Assembly: GCF_023195885.1 (NCBI RefSeq)
Contig: NZ_JALPKO010000009.1
Span: forward strand, 62,001 to 126,000
Direction: 5' to 3'
Source: Methylonatrum kenyense
Lineage (GTDB): Bacteria; Pseudomonadota; Gammaproteobacteria; Nitrococcales; Aquisalimonadaceae
DNA: 64,000 nucleotides
Shown: positions 24,022-32,449 of the stretch, piece after piece
Layout: each line of letters starts with the position of its first letter
Position numbering within the stretch: the first letter of the stretch is position 1
The notes under the pieces: generated by a model
The model's input: only the letters and a program-made list of their open reading frames with translations
Databases searched by the model: none
What the model was told of the DNA's origin: nothing
Made by a program: the position numbers and the translations under genes

Positions 24022-24445
24022 TGTTCCGGTCTTCCGCCTGCCGGCCCAGAGCCTCGGCGAGCGCCGCACGGCTTTCGCGGAAGCCCAGGTCCCGCAACAT
24101 GCTGCGGGCCCATAGCGCCAGCCCGCCTGCGGCGAGCAGGTTGACGCCTGCTGCCAGCAGCGCCGCCAACCACAGTGACCAGCCGGCAAGTTCGGCTGCA
24201 GCCAGCGCCAGTGCCGCGCTCAGGTACAACCAGACGCTTACCGCCAGAATCGCCAGGATCAGGGCGCAAACCAGCAGCAGCAGCGCGCTGCGCAGGGCAA
24301 GCCTGGCATCGGTGGCGAACAGCTCGGCACTGTCGCGAAGCACGCCGGCAACTGTCCGCCCGAGGTCGATCAGCGCGTCACCTTGTGTCGGTGTCGCGCC
24401 GCCTTTCGGCTCGGCTTCGACGCGTGCTTCTCGCTCGTCCTGCAT
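24014..24445 (-). CDS. Phage-holin-family/YqjE-like membrane protein
   Basis: A 143-residue protein with a soluble N-terminal segment and two long hydrophobic hairpin helices (LLLVCALILAILAVSVWLYLSAALALA and LWLAALLAAGVNLLAAGGLALWA). This is the YqjE/DUF1469 pattern. In E. coli the yqj genes encode inner-membrane proteins, and YqjD associates with ribosomes in stationary phase. It starts seven bases after the DUF883 gene. Confidence 0.75.
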   Translation of the reverse strand: MQDEREARVEAEPKGGATPTQGDALIDLGRTVAGVLRDSAELFATDARLALRSALLLLVCALILAILAVSVWLYLSAALALAAAELAGWSLWLAALLAAGVNLLAAGGLALWARSMLRDLGFRESRAALAEALGRQAEDRNNG

Positions 24446-24452
24446 TGCCGGT

Positions 24453-24737
24453 TCAGCGCCGCCGGTTGAAGGACGAGAACAGCGAGCCGGCGGCGAACGC
24501 CAGGCCGAGTGAGGTGAGCGGGTTTTCGCGGACGAAGGTGACGACGTTGTTGATCAACTCGTCGGAGCGGTCGCGCGCCTGGTGTGCGCGCTCGCGCACC
24601 TGTTCATCGGCGCTGGCTGCACGATCACGAATCTTCTCTTCCGCCGCTGCCGCCTTTTCAGCGACCCGGTCGACGGTCTCGTGTGCCTTCTCGGCGGCAC
24701 GCTCGGTGGTTCTGGAGGTCTCTTTCTGCGTCGCCAT
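24453..24737 (-). CDS. DUF883/YqjD-ElaB-like protein
   Basis: A 94-residue protein: a long charged amphipathic helix rich in Ala, Glu, Arg and Lys (about residues 5-65), then a C-terminal glycine-containing anchor (NPLTSLGLAFAAGSLFSSF) ending in basic residues. This is the DUF883 layout; family members attach to the inner membrane by the C-terminal helix and bind ribosomes or respond to stress. The ATG at 24737 follows AGGAGAGA. Confidence 0.8.
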   Translation of the reverse strand: MATQKETSRTTERAAEKAHETVDRVAEKAAAAEEKIRDRAASADEQVRERAHQARDRSDELINNVVTFVRENPLTSLGLAFAAGSLFSSFNRRR

Positions 24738-24831
24738 GACAGTCTCTCCTGTCGTCGTGGGTGGCTCGAGTTGGTGGCAAGGCCCCGATGGATGTCCATA
24801 GCTGAATAATGACGTGGCGAAGCCTTTCTGA

Positions 24832-25989
24832 CTATGGCTCGTCAATATTATCCGGCGGTCTGTACAGTGTTTCCGCGGTCTGTTCGTCGAGCATCACCTG
24901 CGACATGAAGCGATTGCTCAGATGCCGCCAAAGCGTGATCACGAAGGCAGTCAGGGGCACGGCGAGAATCATGCCGATAATGCCGCCGAGCGCGATGCCC
25001 CAGAAGAAAATGGAAATAACCACCAGCGCCGGATGCAGGCCGGAGCGATCGGCCATGATCTTCGGCGTCAGTATCCAGCTTTCGATCAGCTGCACGACGG
25101 CAAACACCAGCAGCACGTAGAGCACCAGGTCCGCACCGCCGCTGGGCTGCAGGTAGGCCATCGGGACGGTCACGATCAGGCCGATGATGATGCCGAGAAA
25201 CGGCACGATGTTCAGCAGGCCGAGAAACAGCCCGATCGGAATCGCGGCCTGCAGGCCCGCGAGGGTGAACCCTGCCGCCAGCAAAACGCCCATGATCATT
25301 GCGATGATCAGCTGGCCGCGGAAAAAACCGGTAACGTAGCTGATGAACACCGAGCTCAGGTAAAGGATGTCCTTGCGCGTTTCTTCACGGAACACCTGCA
25401 ACGCTTCGTCGAAGGGTTTCTGCATGCGCCGGCCGGAAAGCAGGGCAAAGAACAGGAACAGCGGCACGAAGGCCAGGCCGACCAGCGTTTCCAGGTAACC
25501 CATGAGTTGCTCACGGGCATCATCCATTTCCGGCAGCAGGTCCCCCAGGTCGTCCTCGTCCATCCGCGCCGTCACCATCGCGGCCAGGTCTGGAAAGCGG
25601 GTGGCGAACTGGTTCTGCCAGCGCGAGAAGGTATCTGGCGCATCGTCGAAAAATTGCGCCAGCTGTGACACCGCCGTCGGCAGGACCACGGTCAGCCCGA
25701 GTGCAATCAGGCCGAGGAACACCACGAACAGCAGGATGACCGCCGGCAGGCGGCCGATGCGGAGCTTCTCCTCCAGCGCGTCGACCACGGGAAACAGCAC
25801 CAGCGCCATGACCCCTGCCACCGACAGCGGCAGCAGGATGCCGTAGAACGTGGCCATCAGCTGGGCGAGCACCCAGACGATCAACACGATCAGCCCGGCC
25901 AGCACGACGCCGGTGGCCAACATCGCGGTGACGCGCAGCAGTTTTCGTTCAGTCTGGCTGAACAGAGACGGAGGACCCTGCTCAGCCAT
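24832..25989 (-). CDS. AI-2E family (PerM-like) transporter
   Basis: A 385-residue inner-membrane protein with about eight hydrophobic segments and a long cytoplasmic insertion in the middle. Family features are PLSVAGVMALVLFPVVDALEEKL near the N-terminus and GLLNIVPFLGIIIGLIVTVPMAYLQ with IMADRSGLHPALVVISIFFWGIALGGIIGMILAVPLTAF in the C-terminal half. The family exports AI-2 or sodium/protons in different members; the substrate here is unknown. The ATG at 25989 has GGAGGCGTT upstream. It lies 31 bases after the DUF1328 gene. Confidence 0.88.
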   Translation of the reverse strand: MAEQGPPSLFSQTERKLLRVTAMLATGVVLAGLIVLIVWVLAQLMATFYGILLPLSVAGVMALVLFPVVDALEEKLRIGRLPAVILLFVVFLGLIALGLTVVLPTAVSQLAQFFDDAPDTFSRWQNQFATRFPDLAAMVTARMDEDDLGDLLPEMDDAREQLMGYLETLVGLAFVPLFLFFALLSGRRMQKPFDEALQVFREETRKDILYLSSVFISYVTGFFRGQLIIAMIMGVLLAAGFTLAGLQAAIPIGLFLGLLNIVPFLGIIIGLIVTVPMAYLQPSGGADLVLYVLLVFAVVQLIESWILTPKIMADRSGLHPALVVISIFFWGIALGGIIGMILAVPLTAFVITLWRHLSNRFMSQVMLDEQTAETLYRPPDNIDEP

Positions 25990-26020
25990 CAACGCCTCCG
26001 GCGGTCATCCGGCACAGCGG

Positions 26021-26191
26021 TCAGGCCGGTGGCGCGGAGACGCCGCCGAAGATGATCGCCGCCAGGAACAGCACCAGGAAAATGAAGAAAAGGATCTTCG
26101 CAAACGAGGCCGCGACGCCGGCAATGCCGGTGAAACCGAGTACCCCGGCGACCAGCGCCACAACCAGGAATATCAGTGCCCATTCCAGCAT
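26021..26191 (-). CDS. DUF1328 small membrane protein
   Basis: A 56-residue protein almost wholly hydrophobic: [20 protein letters not shown] then [20 protein letters not shown] and a second helix ending [11 protein letters not shown]. This is the DUF1328/YtjA pattern, found in many proteobacteria and often with stress genes. AGGAGG lies eight bases upstream of the ATG. It is the first gene of the minus-strand envelope run that continues to 23746. Confidence 0.85.
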   Translation of the reverse strand: MLEWALIFLVVALVAGVLGFTGIAGVAASFAKILFFIFLVLFLAAIIFGGVSAPPA

Positions 26192-26430
26192 GCTCTACCT
26201 CCTTGTCTTGCGTGGACGTTCAATAGTCGGCAGGTGAACATGCAAACGTCGCGCCGGATTCGCACCTGCAACGAAACCCCCGTTGTTCTACATTCGGGTT
26301 TCCGGGAAATTGCCAATTGCTCCCCTAGCTATGGCTGGCGGGGGTGCCTGCGTCAAGCCGGGGATCTGTCGTGCTTCGACGACATTCCAGCCGTGCCAGT
26401 CGCCGGCTGCGCCCGGCGACGGGAGTCACC

Positions 26431-27348
26431 ATGATGAGATCGATCTGCGTTTTTCTGTTGACTGTCGGCTTGCCCCTCTCGGTTCACGGCACCAACGGCC
26501 TGGCCATGGAGCAACTCGCCGACGGCATCTATGTGCATCAGGGAGTGCACGAGGATGTGGATTCCGGCAATCGTGGCGATATCGCCAACATCGGCTTCGT
26601 GATCGGTGATGACTGTGTTGCCGTGATCGATACGGGTGGGTCGCCGGCGGTGGGCGAGGACCTGCGCGCAGCCGTGGAACAGCGTACCGAAAAGCCGATC
26701 TGTCATGTCATCAACACGCATGTTCATCCCGACCATGTGTTCGGTAACAACGCCTTCGTCGATTCAGGTGCCGAGTTCATCGGCCACCATCGGTTGGCTG
26801 CCCAGCTGTCCGCCCGTGGCGAGTATTACCGCGAGGCCATGGCGCGGATGCTGGATACCGAGCTGGATGAAAACGTCATCGTGCCGCCGGATCGCGCGGT
26901 TGAGGACAGTATGGAACTCGATCTCGGTGGTCGCGTTCTGCGGCTCCAGGCCATGCCCACCGCCCACACCGATACGGATCTGGTGGTGCTGGACCAGGCC
27001 ACCGGAACGCTATGGCTGGGCGACCTGCTGTTTGTCGACCGCATCCCGTCGCTGGATGGCAGCCTGCTGGGCTGGCTGGCCGTGATGGACGACTTGCGCG
27101 ACATCGACGCCGAGCGAGTGGTGCCGGGGCACGGACCGGTCAGCCTCGACTGGCCGGAGGCGGCCGCCGACCAGCAGCGGTATCTCGAGGTGTTGCGGGA
27201 CCAGACACGCCAGGTCATTGATGCCGGCGCGACGATCGACCAGGCCCTTCGTCATGTCGGACGCGACGAGCGCGATGCATGGCAACTTTTCGAGGAGTAT
27301 CATGAAGGCAACGTCCAGTCTGCATTTGCAGAACTGGAATGGGAGTGA
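26431..27348 (+). CDS. Quinoprotein relay system zinc metallohydrolase (MBL fold)
   Basis: A 305-residue exported metallo-beta-lactamase-fold hydrolase. The zinc motif is THVHPDHVFG (HxHxDH), with further ligands in PTAHTDTDL and VVPGHGPVSL. A signal peptide (SICVFLLTVGLPLSVHG) directs export. It is followed 18 bases later by a SoxYZ-like carrier, and that pair is the established signature of the PQQ/quinoprotein-associated relay seen near alcohol dehydrogenases. Its chemical substrate is not known. GGGAGTCACC precedes the ATG at 26431. Confidence 0.8.
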   Translation: MMRSICVFLLTVGLPLSVHGTNGLAMEQLADGIYVHQGVHEDVDSGNRGDIANIGFVIGDDCVAVIDTGGSPAVGEDLRAAVEQRTEKPICHVINTHVHPDHVFGNNAFVDSGAEFIGHHRLAAQLSARGEYYREAMARMLDTELDENVIVPPDRAVEDSMELDLGGRVLRLQAMPTAHTDTDLVVLDQATGTLWLGDLLFVDRIPSLDGSLLGWLAVMDDLRDIDAERVVPGHGPVSLDWPEAAADQQRYLEVLRDQTRQVIDAGATIDQALRHVGRDERDAWQLFEEYHEGNVQSAFAELEWE

Positions 27349-27366
27349 TTTCCGGGAGGGTGCGCC

Positions 27367-28182
27367 ATGCCGCGCGTGTTGAATCTGTTGTTCATCGCCT
27401 GCTTCGCGATGCCCGCGTTCGCGGTCGATCAGGATGAGGAGCGCTGGGACGCGGTTCGCGATGACCTGTTCGGCGATCGGGCTATCGACAAAGGCGACCA
27501 TCTGATGGCGCTGCAGGCTCCTTTCCGGGCCTCGGATGCGGCCCTGGTGCCAATCGGGGTTGAGGATCGGCGCAGCGAGGGTGATCCGGCGATTTCCCGT
27601 GTCTGGCTGATCGTTGACAGCAATCCGGTGCCGCTCGCCGGCATGTTCGAATACGGGCCTGCCGCCGGCAGCATCGATCTGTCGACGCGGGTGCGGGTCA
27701 ACGCCTATTCGCATGTGCGGGTGGTCGCCGAGACCGAGGATGGTTCCCTGTATATGGTGCGTGAACATGTGCGGGCCAGCGGCGGTTGCAGTGCACCGGT
27801 CAGCGCCGATGACGAAGAGGCGCTGAAGGACATGGGTCAGATTCGGGTCCGAGCCTGGGATCGTGGCGACAAGGGTGGCGCCGATCTGCAGGTCGGCATC
27901 CGGCATCCGAACTTCTCGGGCATGCAAATGGATCAGGTCACGCGGCTTTACCGGCGCGCGCACTACGTCAAGGATGTCGAGGTGCTGGCCGACGGTGAAC
28001 GCGTGATGCGTGCCGAATTGACCATCGCCATGAGTCGTGACCCGAGCCTGAGACTGGCTTCGGGCCTGCAGGGCGAGCAGGACGTGACGGTGCTGGTCAA
28101 CGACAGCGAGGGCCACGAGTTTCGAGAGGCCCTGACCGTCAGCCCGCGCATCTCCGACTTTGATTTCTCGGCGGTGGAATAA
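27367..28182 (+). CDS. Quinoprotein-associated SoxYZ-like carrier protein
   Basis: A 271-residue exported fusion. The N-terminal half resembles SoxY and contains the carrier cysteine C141 in SGGCSAP, matching the SoxY C-terminal GGC motif; the C-terminal half resembles SoxZ (HPNFSGMQMDQVT...). In Sox systems the cysteine carries sulphur intermediates. In this fused form the partner is usually a PQQ-dependent dehydrogenase system, so the carried group is uncertain. Signal peptide: residues 1-19 (ending AFA). No dehydrogenase, PQQ synthesis or sox gene is in the window. Confidence 0.82.
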   Translation: MPRVLNLLFIACFAMPAFAVDQDEERWDAVRDDLFGDRAIDKGDHLMALQAPFRASDAALVPIGVEDRRSEGDPAISRVWLIVDSNPVPLAGMFEYGPAAGSIDLSTRVRVNAYSHVRVVAETEDGSLYMVREHVRASGGCSAPVSADDEEALKDMGQIRVRAWDRGDKGGADLQVGIRHPNFSGMQMDQVTRLYRRAHYVKDVEVLADGERVMRAELTIAMSRDPSLRLASGLQGEQDVTVLVNDSEGHEFREALTVSPRISDFDFSAVE

Positions 28183-28191
28183 AGCTTAAGA

Positions 28192-28356
28192 GGTCAGTTT
28201 TCAGGTTTCAGTGTTCAGACAAACCATCGACTTCGTTTTTTCGAGGAGGCGAAGTCGACGCAGCACTATTCGGTCGAAGCTTGATCTTGAGATCTTCACG
28301 TTCCGCTTGCGAAAACGGAATTTGGGCGCCCTGTCTGAAAACTGAAGCCTGAAACC
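28192..28356. repeat. Inverted pair of CTGAAAACTGAAACC-type repeats with internal hairpins
   Basis: Copies at 28192-28219 and 28333-28356 are in opposite orientation. Between them are a perfect TCGACTTCG/CGAAGTCGA hairpin (28227-28258) and a GTTCCG/CGGAA hairpin. The block lies between convergent genes and may act as a bidirectional terminator or be a mobile relic. The same short repeat flanks nirD. No other feature was seen in this gap. Confidence 0.6.
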
Positions 28357-28362
28357 TTCGCT

Positions 28363-28833
28363 TCATTCCACTCCCTCCCGAATAATCGCGTGCATCGTCT
28401 CGTTCAGCCGGCGCGCTGCCGTATCGGCACGCTCGTCGCCGTTATCCTCCGGTACGCGCAGGCTACTTGCCACGACCTCATCCCCGTCCGGATAGACGGC
28501 TACCCGGCATGGCATGTAGCGAATCAGGTCCGGTTTCGCCTCAAGTAGCGTTGTCACCAGGTCCAGGTCACACATCTGGATGACCGTGGCACCCGGCAGC
28601 GTATTGACCCCCCGGGATTCCAGCGCTTCGCCGAACTGGGTGCGGCCGGTGATCACGAAATTGCGCGTGCTGGCGGCAAACTCCAGGTCGAAAAGCACCT
28701 CGTCCAGGGTCTTGTCGCTGCGCTCCATGATGACCTCGTCGGCCTGGCTGCCGCAGGCAACCAGCAGCAGCGAGAGCAGGCCGCCGGCAACGAGTCGGCA
28801 GGCGCACTGCCGCGAACTGGCGATGCATGACAC
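28363..28833 (-). CDS. DUF302 domain lipoprotein
   Basis: A 156-residue protein with an N-terminal basic segment and lipobox (LLSLLLVACGSQ; Cys at about residue 27), then a DUF302 domain. Recognisable parts are SDKTLDEVLFDLEFAASTRNFVITG and LIRYMPCRVAVYPDGDEVVASSLRVPED. The fold is known but the function is not. The first codon is GTG with GGAG nine bases upstream. It converges with the SoxYZ-like gene, so a functional link is not shown. Confidence 0.78.
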   Translation of the reverse strand: MSCIASSRQCACRLVAGGLLSLLLVACGSQADEVIMERSDKTLDEVLFDLEFAASTRNFVITGRTQFGEALESRGVNTLPGATVIQMCDLDLVTTLLEAKPDLIRYMPCRVAVYPDGDEVVASSLRVPEDNGDERADTAARRLNETMHAIIREGVE

Positions 28834-29059
28834 GGTCGTGTGCTCCGAAACGGGCTTTTCCCGACCCGCTCAGCTTGCCGGTCTCCAGCCCGGTTGTCAG
28901 CCCTTGTCGACGGCTGATTGTGCCGTTCGGGTCGCGCGGGGCGCTGCAGGCACATGTGTCATTCCGATACGCGCTCCAGGCGGGGTTTTGCGGTCATCAT
29001 CGGTCTACAGGCCGCTCATGCCGCCATTTCGGCATTTTGGCATGGTCGCTGCTAGAAAT

Positions 29060-29224
29060 GGGTTGCGGTTGAAGAGCCCGTGAAGACTTTTCAACCGCAT
29101 GCGATGACTCGGCGCCAGTCGAGTCAGTGAGAACGACGATCCCGCATGGGATTCCTTGTTCTCCCCCTCTGTGAATCGCATGAGAGCCCTTTTGACCGCC
29201 AGTCGCCCACTGGCGGTTTTTTTT
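29060..29224 (+). ncRNA. Candidate structured small RNA or porin leader/attenuator
   Basis: Four hairpins follow one another on the plus strand with no gene: TGCGGTTGAA/TTCAACCGCA (29064-29099), TGACTCG/CGAGTCA (29105-29126), GAGAAC/GTTCTC with inner ATCCC/GGGAT (29129-29163), and a terminator ACCGCCAGT/ACTGGCGGT (29195-29217) with eight T. A TGCTAGAAA extended -10-like sequence lies at 29050-29058, with no clear -35. It could be a free RNA of about 165 bases, or the leader of the porin gene that starts 129 bases later. It matches no RNA family that I recognise. The rest of 28834-29352 shows nothing else. Confidence 0.45.
29195..29224 (+). terminator. Strong intrinsic terminator upstream of the porin gene
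   Basis: A perfect 9-bp stem ACCGCCAGT/ACTGGCGGT, CGCCC loop, then a run of eight T (the first T belongs to the stem). No annotated gene ends here, which implies an upstream non-coding transcript. Confidence 0.9.
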
Positions 29225-29352
29225 GCCTGGCCATCCCACGACCGATGGCATCCTTGCCGTTGATGAACGAACCGTGAATGCGGGACTCAGGTCGAGTTCA
29301 CCGCCGGCTGATACAGTCGCGTTCAATTTCACGGACCGGGAAGGACCTCGGG

Positions 29353-30465
29353 ATGCCGCGCTTCGCGTTGTTGCTGCTGCTTTTCCCGGCGCTGCCGGCG
29401 CTGGCGCTACCGCCGCCGGAGTTCGGCGCGCGGGTGCAATTGGAGCATATCGATTACGACGGTGACCGGCAGAGCCCCCGGGACGGCTTCTTCTGGCGTG
29501 CGATCCGGCTCAGCATGACCGGTCAGGGCAATCCCGGCTGGGGCTACAAGGTGGAATACGACGTCGCCTATGGTCATGCAGATGCCGAGAACCTTTACCT
29601 GCGGTACATGAATGCGCGACACGAGCTTAGCCTCGGCGAACGCAAGGTGCCGCTGGGTCTGTCGCGGCTGACCAGTGCCGGCCGGCTCACCCTGGCCGAG
29701 CGGCCGGCGCCGATCGAGAGCCTCACCGACAGTACCCGTTTCGGGCTCTGGTACGCGCGGGATTTTGAACAGGGCCTGCTGCAAACCATGCTCTATAGCC
29801 GCAGCATCAACGACAGTGGAAATGCCCGGCCGCTCGGCCTGGCCGCGCGTCTGGTCTTCAACCCCCTGCATGATGGTGACCGCATCGTGCATCTGGCCAC
29901 GGCAGCCGCCTACGAGGACATCGACCGCCGGGCCGATCCGTCCTATAGCGCCAGGCCCGAGGCACGGCCGGACCGGGGTCGCTTTCGCCTGCTGAATACC
30001 GGCTCCATCGAGGATGTCGCCAACACTTTTTCCGGCGGGCTGGAGGCCGCCTTCCAGGTTGGTGCGCTGACGACGCAGGCGGAATACATCCGGGTGCAAC
30101 TCGATCGCCGTCGGGCCGGTAACCCGAGTTTCGATGGCTGGTACCTGGAAAGCAGTTATCGCCTCACCGGCGAGCCGATGGCCTATGACGGATCCTCGTT
30201 CCGCGACTTGATTCCGCGCGGCCCATACGGCGCTTGGGAGGTCGCCGCCCGTTACAGCCGGCTGGATCTCAACGATGGTGCTATTCGCGGCGGGCGCCAG
30301 GATGCGGTGACCCTGGCGCTGAACTGGTATGCCACCGAGCGCCTGCGCTTCTACGCGAACCTTGTCGATTTGCGGGCGCGGGGTGGTGATGTCGAGATTG
30401 ATGGTGTGCCGGTCGGTCGGGAAAGCGCGCGGATCGTGGTCCTGCGAACCCAGATCGGATTCTAA
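29353..30465 (+). CDS. OprP/OprO-type outer-membrane porin
   Basis: A 370-residue beta-barrel protein. It has a signal peptide (ALLLLLFPALPALA) and alternating amphipathic strands throughout, ending in the aromatic terminal residue typical of outer-membrane proteins (RTQIGF). Segments such as SLGERKVPLGLSRLTS, SLTDSTRFGLWYARDF and PYGAWEVAARYSRLDL are typical of the phosphate-selective porin family. The solute is unknown; polyphosphate or other anions are family-level guesses. The ATG at 29353 follows GGAAGGA. It ends at the base next to the convergent HPP gene stop. Confidence 0.82.
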   Translation: MPRFALLLLLFPALPALALPPPEFGARVQLEHIDYDGDRQSPRDGFFWRAIRLSMTGQGNPGWGYKVEYDVAYGHADAENLYLRYMNARHELSLGERKVPLGLSRLTSAGRLTLAERPAPIESLTDSTRFGLWYARDFEQGLLQTMLYSRSINDSGNARPLGLAARLVFNPLHDGDRIVHLATAAAYEDIDRRADPSYSARPEARPDRGRFRLLNTGSIEDVANTFSGGLEAAFQVGALTTQAEYIRVQLDRRRAGNPSFDGWYLESSYRLTGEPMAYDGSSFRDLIPRGPYGAWEVAARYSRLDLNDGAIRGGRQDAVTLALNWYATERLRFYANLVDLRARGGDVEIDGVPVGRESARIVVLRTQIGF

Positions 30466-31098
30466 TCACCGCGATCTCGCAGCGGCATGCGGGTGCTGGC
30501 CATGGTCAAACCGCTGTGACCAAAGCGGATACGGGATTCCGGCAAGGCGGTTCATGGCCCAGGCCTGCAACAGGAGCAGACAGACCGCTCCCATGAGGAT
30601 CGGAACCTGGCCAAGCTCGGGCATCAGGCCCAGAGACACGATCAGCGCGGTGGCACCGGCCGGCGGATGATGCGCGCGGAAAAGGATCATTATCGCGCTG
30701 GCTGCGCCGAGGGATAGCGCAGCGGCGCCGATTCGCGGCAGATCGACGCCGATCTGCATTGCCGAGGGTGCATCCAGCAATCCGAAAACCGCCAGGCTCA
30801 ACCAACCGGCCAGGGCGCCGATCAGGTGACCAAGTACGGTGTTTCGGGGTGACGCGGCGGCAGCCGTCGGCACGTAGAACAGGATGAAGGCCGTCGCACC
30901 GAGCGAAGGAAAGATAAAGGCTTCCTGCGTCAGCAGGGCGACCGTCGCCAGCAGTGCAATGCTGATGCCGCCATTGATGAAGCCGAACACCGCAAGCACC
31001 ACGGTTGGATCATGCCGACGGCTCCAGCGATTCAATCGCAGGCGCCCAAGTATGCCGTATACCAGCCGCCGCCGGCGGCGCTCGTTCTTTCTGCCCAT
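30466..31098 (-). CDS. HPP-family integral membrane protein
   Basis: A 210-residue protein with about five hydrophobic helices and a basic N-terminus. The family motif AHHPPAGATAL is present, as are FPSLGATAFILF and TVLGHLIGALAGW. HPP proteins include plastid and cyanobacterial nitrite transporters, so a nitrite role would fit a strain that assimilates nitrate. The gene is, however, about 22 kb from the nas operon, so this is inference. The start MGRKNERR at 31098 was chosen because the reading frame upstream contains no membrane or signal character. Confidence 0.82.
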   Translation of the reverse strand: MGRKNERRRRRLVYGILGRLRLNRWSRRHDPTVVLAVFGFINGGISIALLATVALLTQEAFIFPSLGATAFILFYVPTAAAASPRNTVLGHLIGALAGWLSLAVFGLLDAPSAMQIGVDLPRIGAAALSLGAASAIMILFRAHHPPAGATALIVSLGLMPELGQVPILMGAVCLLLLQAWAMNRLAGIPYPLWSQRFDHGQHPHAAARSR

Positions 31099-31231
31099 GT
31101 CTGCTCCGGCCGAACGGATGCACGACAATAGGGCAGCGCACTTAATTAGTGCAAGAGATAAGCGTGGTACTGGTCGAGCGGATTCGAAGGCGAGTTGTGC
31201 GGCTGGTTGATCAGCCGCACAACGCCTGACA

Positions 31232-31780
31232 TCAGATCTTTCCGTCCAGGCCCATCTGATAGTACTTGTGGGTGATGTTGTCCTGGTTTTCCAGCAGCCA
31301 GTCGATACTGGGCTCATGGTGCATGGCCTTGTGGATGGCCTGTGCCATGGCCTTGCGATGGATGTCGAACAGTACCTTGTGGTCCAGGTCATCCTGCTCG
31401 GCAACCACCGGATTCAGCCACACCGAGCAGATGATGCCCAGGTCGTTGGCCTTCTCCTTGGGAATGTCGCCGGCACGCACGGCGTCCAGCACGCCGTTGG
31501 CGATGGCTGCCTGCACTGTGCCCATCAGGATGTTGGTGTAGCGGCTGTTCTTGACCGTGACCTTGCTCACGCACAACGTCACGGGCCGCACCATGATGTC
31601 GGTGTTGAGGATCGCGAAGACCCGGCTATGGCCCTTGACCTGGTCACCGGTCAAGGTGGCCAGGGCCGTACCCACCGGTCCGTCCAGTTCACCGATAACA
31701 ACCTCGGGTTCCGCCGCAGTTCCCGGGGGGCCGCCGGCAACCAATGCTTCACCGGAACGAAACACAATGCGTTCGCTCAT
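31232..31780 (-). CDS. Formaldehyde-activating-enzyme (Fae) paralog
   Basis: A 182-residue cytosolic protein of the Fae family. Canonical Fae joins formaldehyde to tetrahydromethanopterin. Conserved family regions are FRSGEALVAGG, VIGELDGPVGTAL, LAILNTDIMVRP-like and the C-terminal helix region. At the position of the catalytic histidine of Methylorubrum Fae (AHIDLIIG), this protein has AEPEVVIG, so the histidine is missing by my alignment. That suggests a Fae2/Fae3-type paralog with an unproven role. GGAGGAT precedes the ATG. No mch, mtd or other methanopterin genes lie nearby. Confidence 0.82.
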   Translation of the reverse strand: MSERIVFRSGEALVAGGPPGTAAEPEVVIGELDGPVGTALATLTGDQVKGHSRVFAILNTDIMVRPVTLCVSKVTVKNSRYTNILMGTVQAAIANGVLDAVRAGDIPKEKANDLGIICSVWLNPVVAEQDDLDHKVLFDIHRKAMAQAIHKAMHHEPSIDWLLENQDNITHKYYQMGLDGKI

Positions 31781-31989
31781 GGGGAATATCCTCCGTTGGA
31801 GTTGCTCGAAATAGGGCCGAGAAGGATGGCTGGCCGTCGGCAGAGCGTCAAATCCGAAGGCATCACCCGGCGTTGTGTGCGCGGCAACAATAATGACGCG
31901 CTTGTCTCCTATACTCTGGGGGAAACCTTGACCCGCGAATGAATTGGCGTTGCCCCGCCGCAAACCCGATACCGAGAAGGAGCGTGCAG

Positions 31990-32376
31990 ATGTGGTCCGA
32001 TTTCGTGAAGCGCTGGATGGATATGGCGTTCTGGTGGTTGCCGGACTCTGACAGGCAAGGGCGTGATTCGGCCTCGCGTTCGCAGGCCACTCCGACCCGC
32101 GAACCACCGAAACCACGCAGCCCTGAACCGGCGGTGACCACCGAGGAGGTGGCCGAGGAAGTCGCAGCCGACGGCGATGACCTGACCGCAATCAAGGGTG
32201 TCGGGCCAGCCATGGCCGAGAAGCTGAGGCACATGGGGATTACGACTTTCTCCGATCTGGCGGCGGTTGATCCCGAGGCACTGACGGCAGATCTCAAGCG
32301 TCAGCGGGTCGTTATTTCCGTCGACCGGGTCAAGGGCTGGAAGCAGGAGGCCGGTGCGCGACAGCCGGCAACCTGA
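31990..32376 (+). CDS. Helix-hairpin-helix domain protein
   Basis: A 128-residue protein with a short basic/aromatic N-terminus (MWSDFVKRWMDMAFWWLPD), a Pro/Ser/Glu linker and a C-terminal helix-hairpin-helix unit: DLTAIKGVGPAMAEKLRHMGITTFSDLAAV. Such units bind DNA non-specifically or mediate protein contacts, and are common at the C-terminus of small unknown proteins. No catalytic motif is present. AAGGAG lies eight bases upstream of the ATG. It is divergent from the Fae paralog. Confidence 0.75.
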   Translation: MWSDFVKRWMDMAFWWLPDSDRQGRDSASRSQATPTREPPKPRSPEPAVTTEEVAEEVAADGDDLTAIKGVGPAMAEKLRHMGITTFSDLAAVDPEALTADLKRQRVVISVDRVKGWKQEAGARQPAT

Positions 32377-32449
32377 GCGCCGAACCCCGTCCTGTCCCCT
32401 GTTGTCTGTTAGTGTCTCGGCTTCACTACAAGTACAGCAGGAGGAAAGC

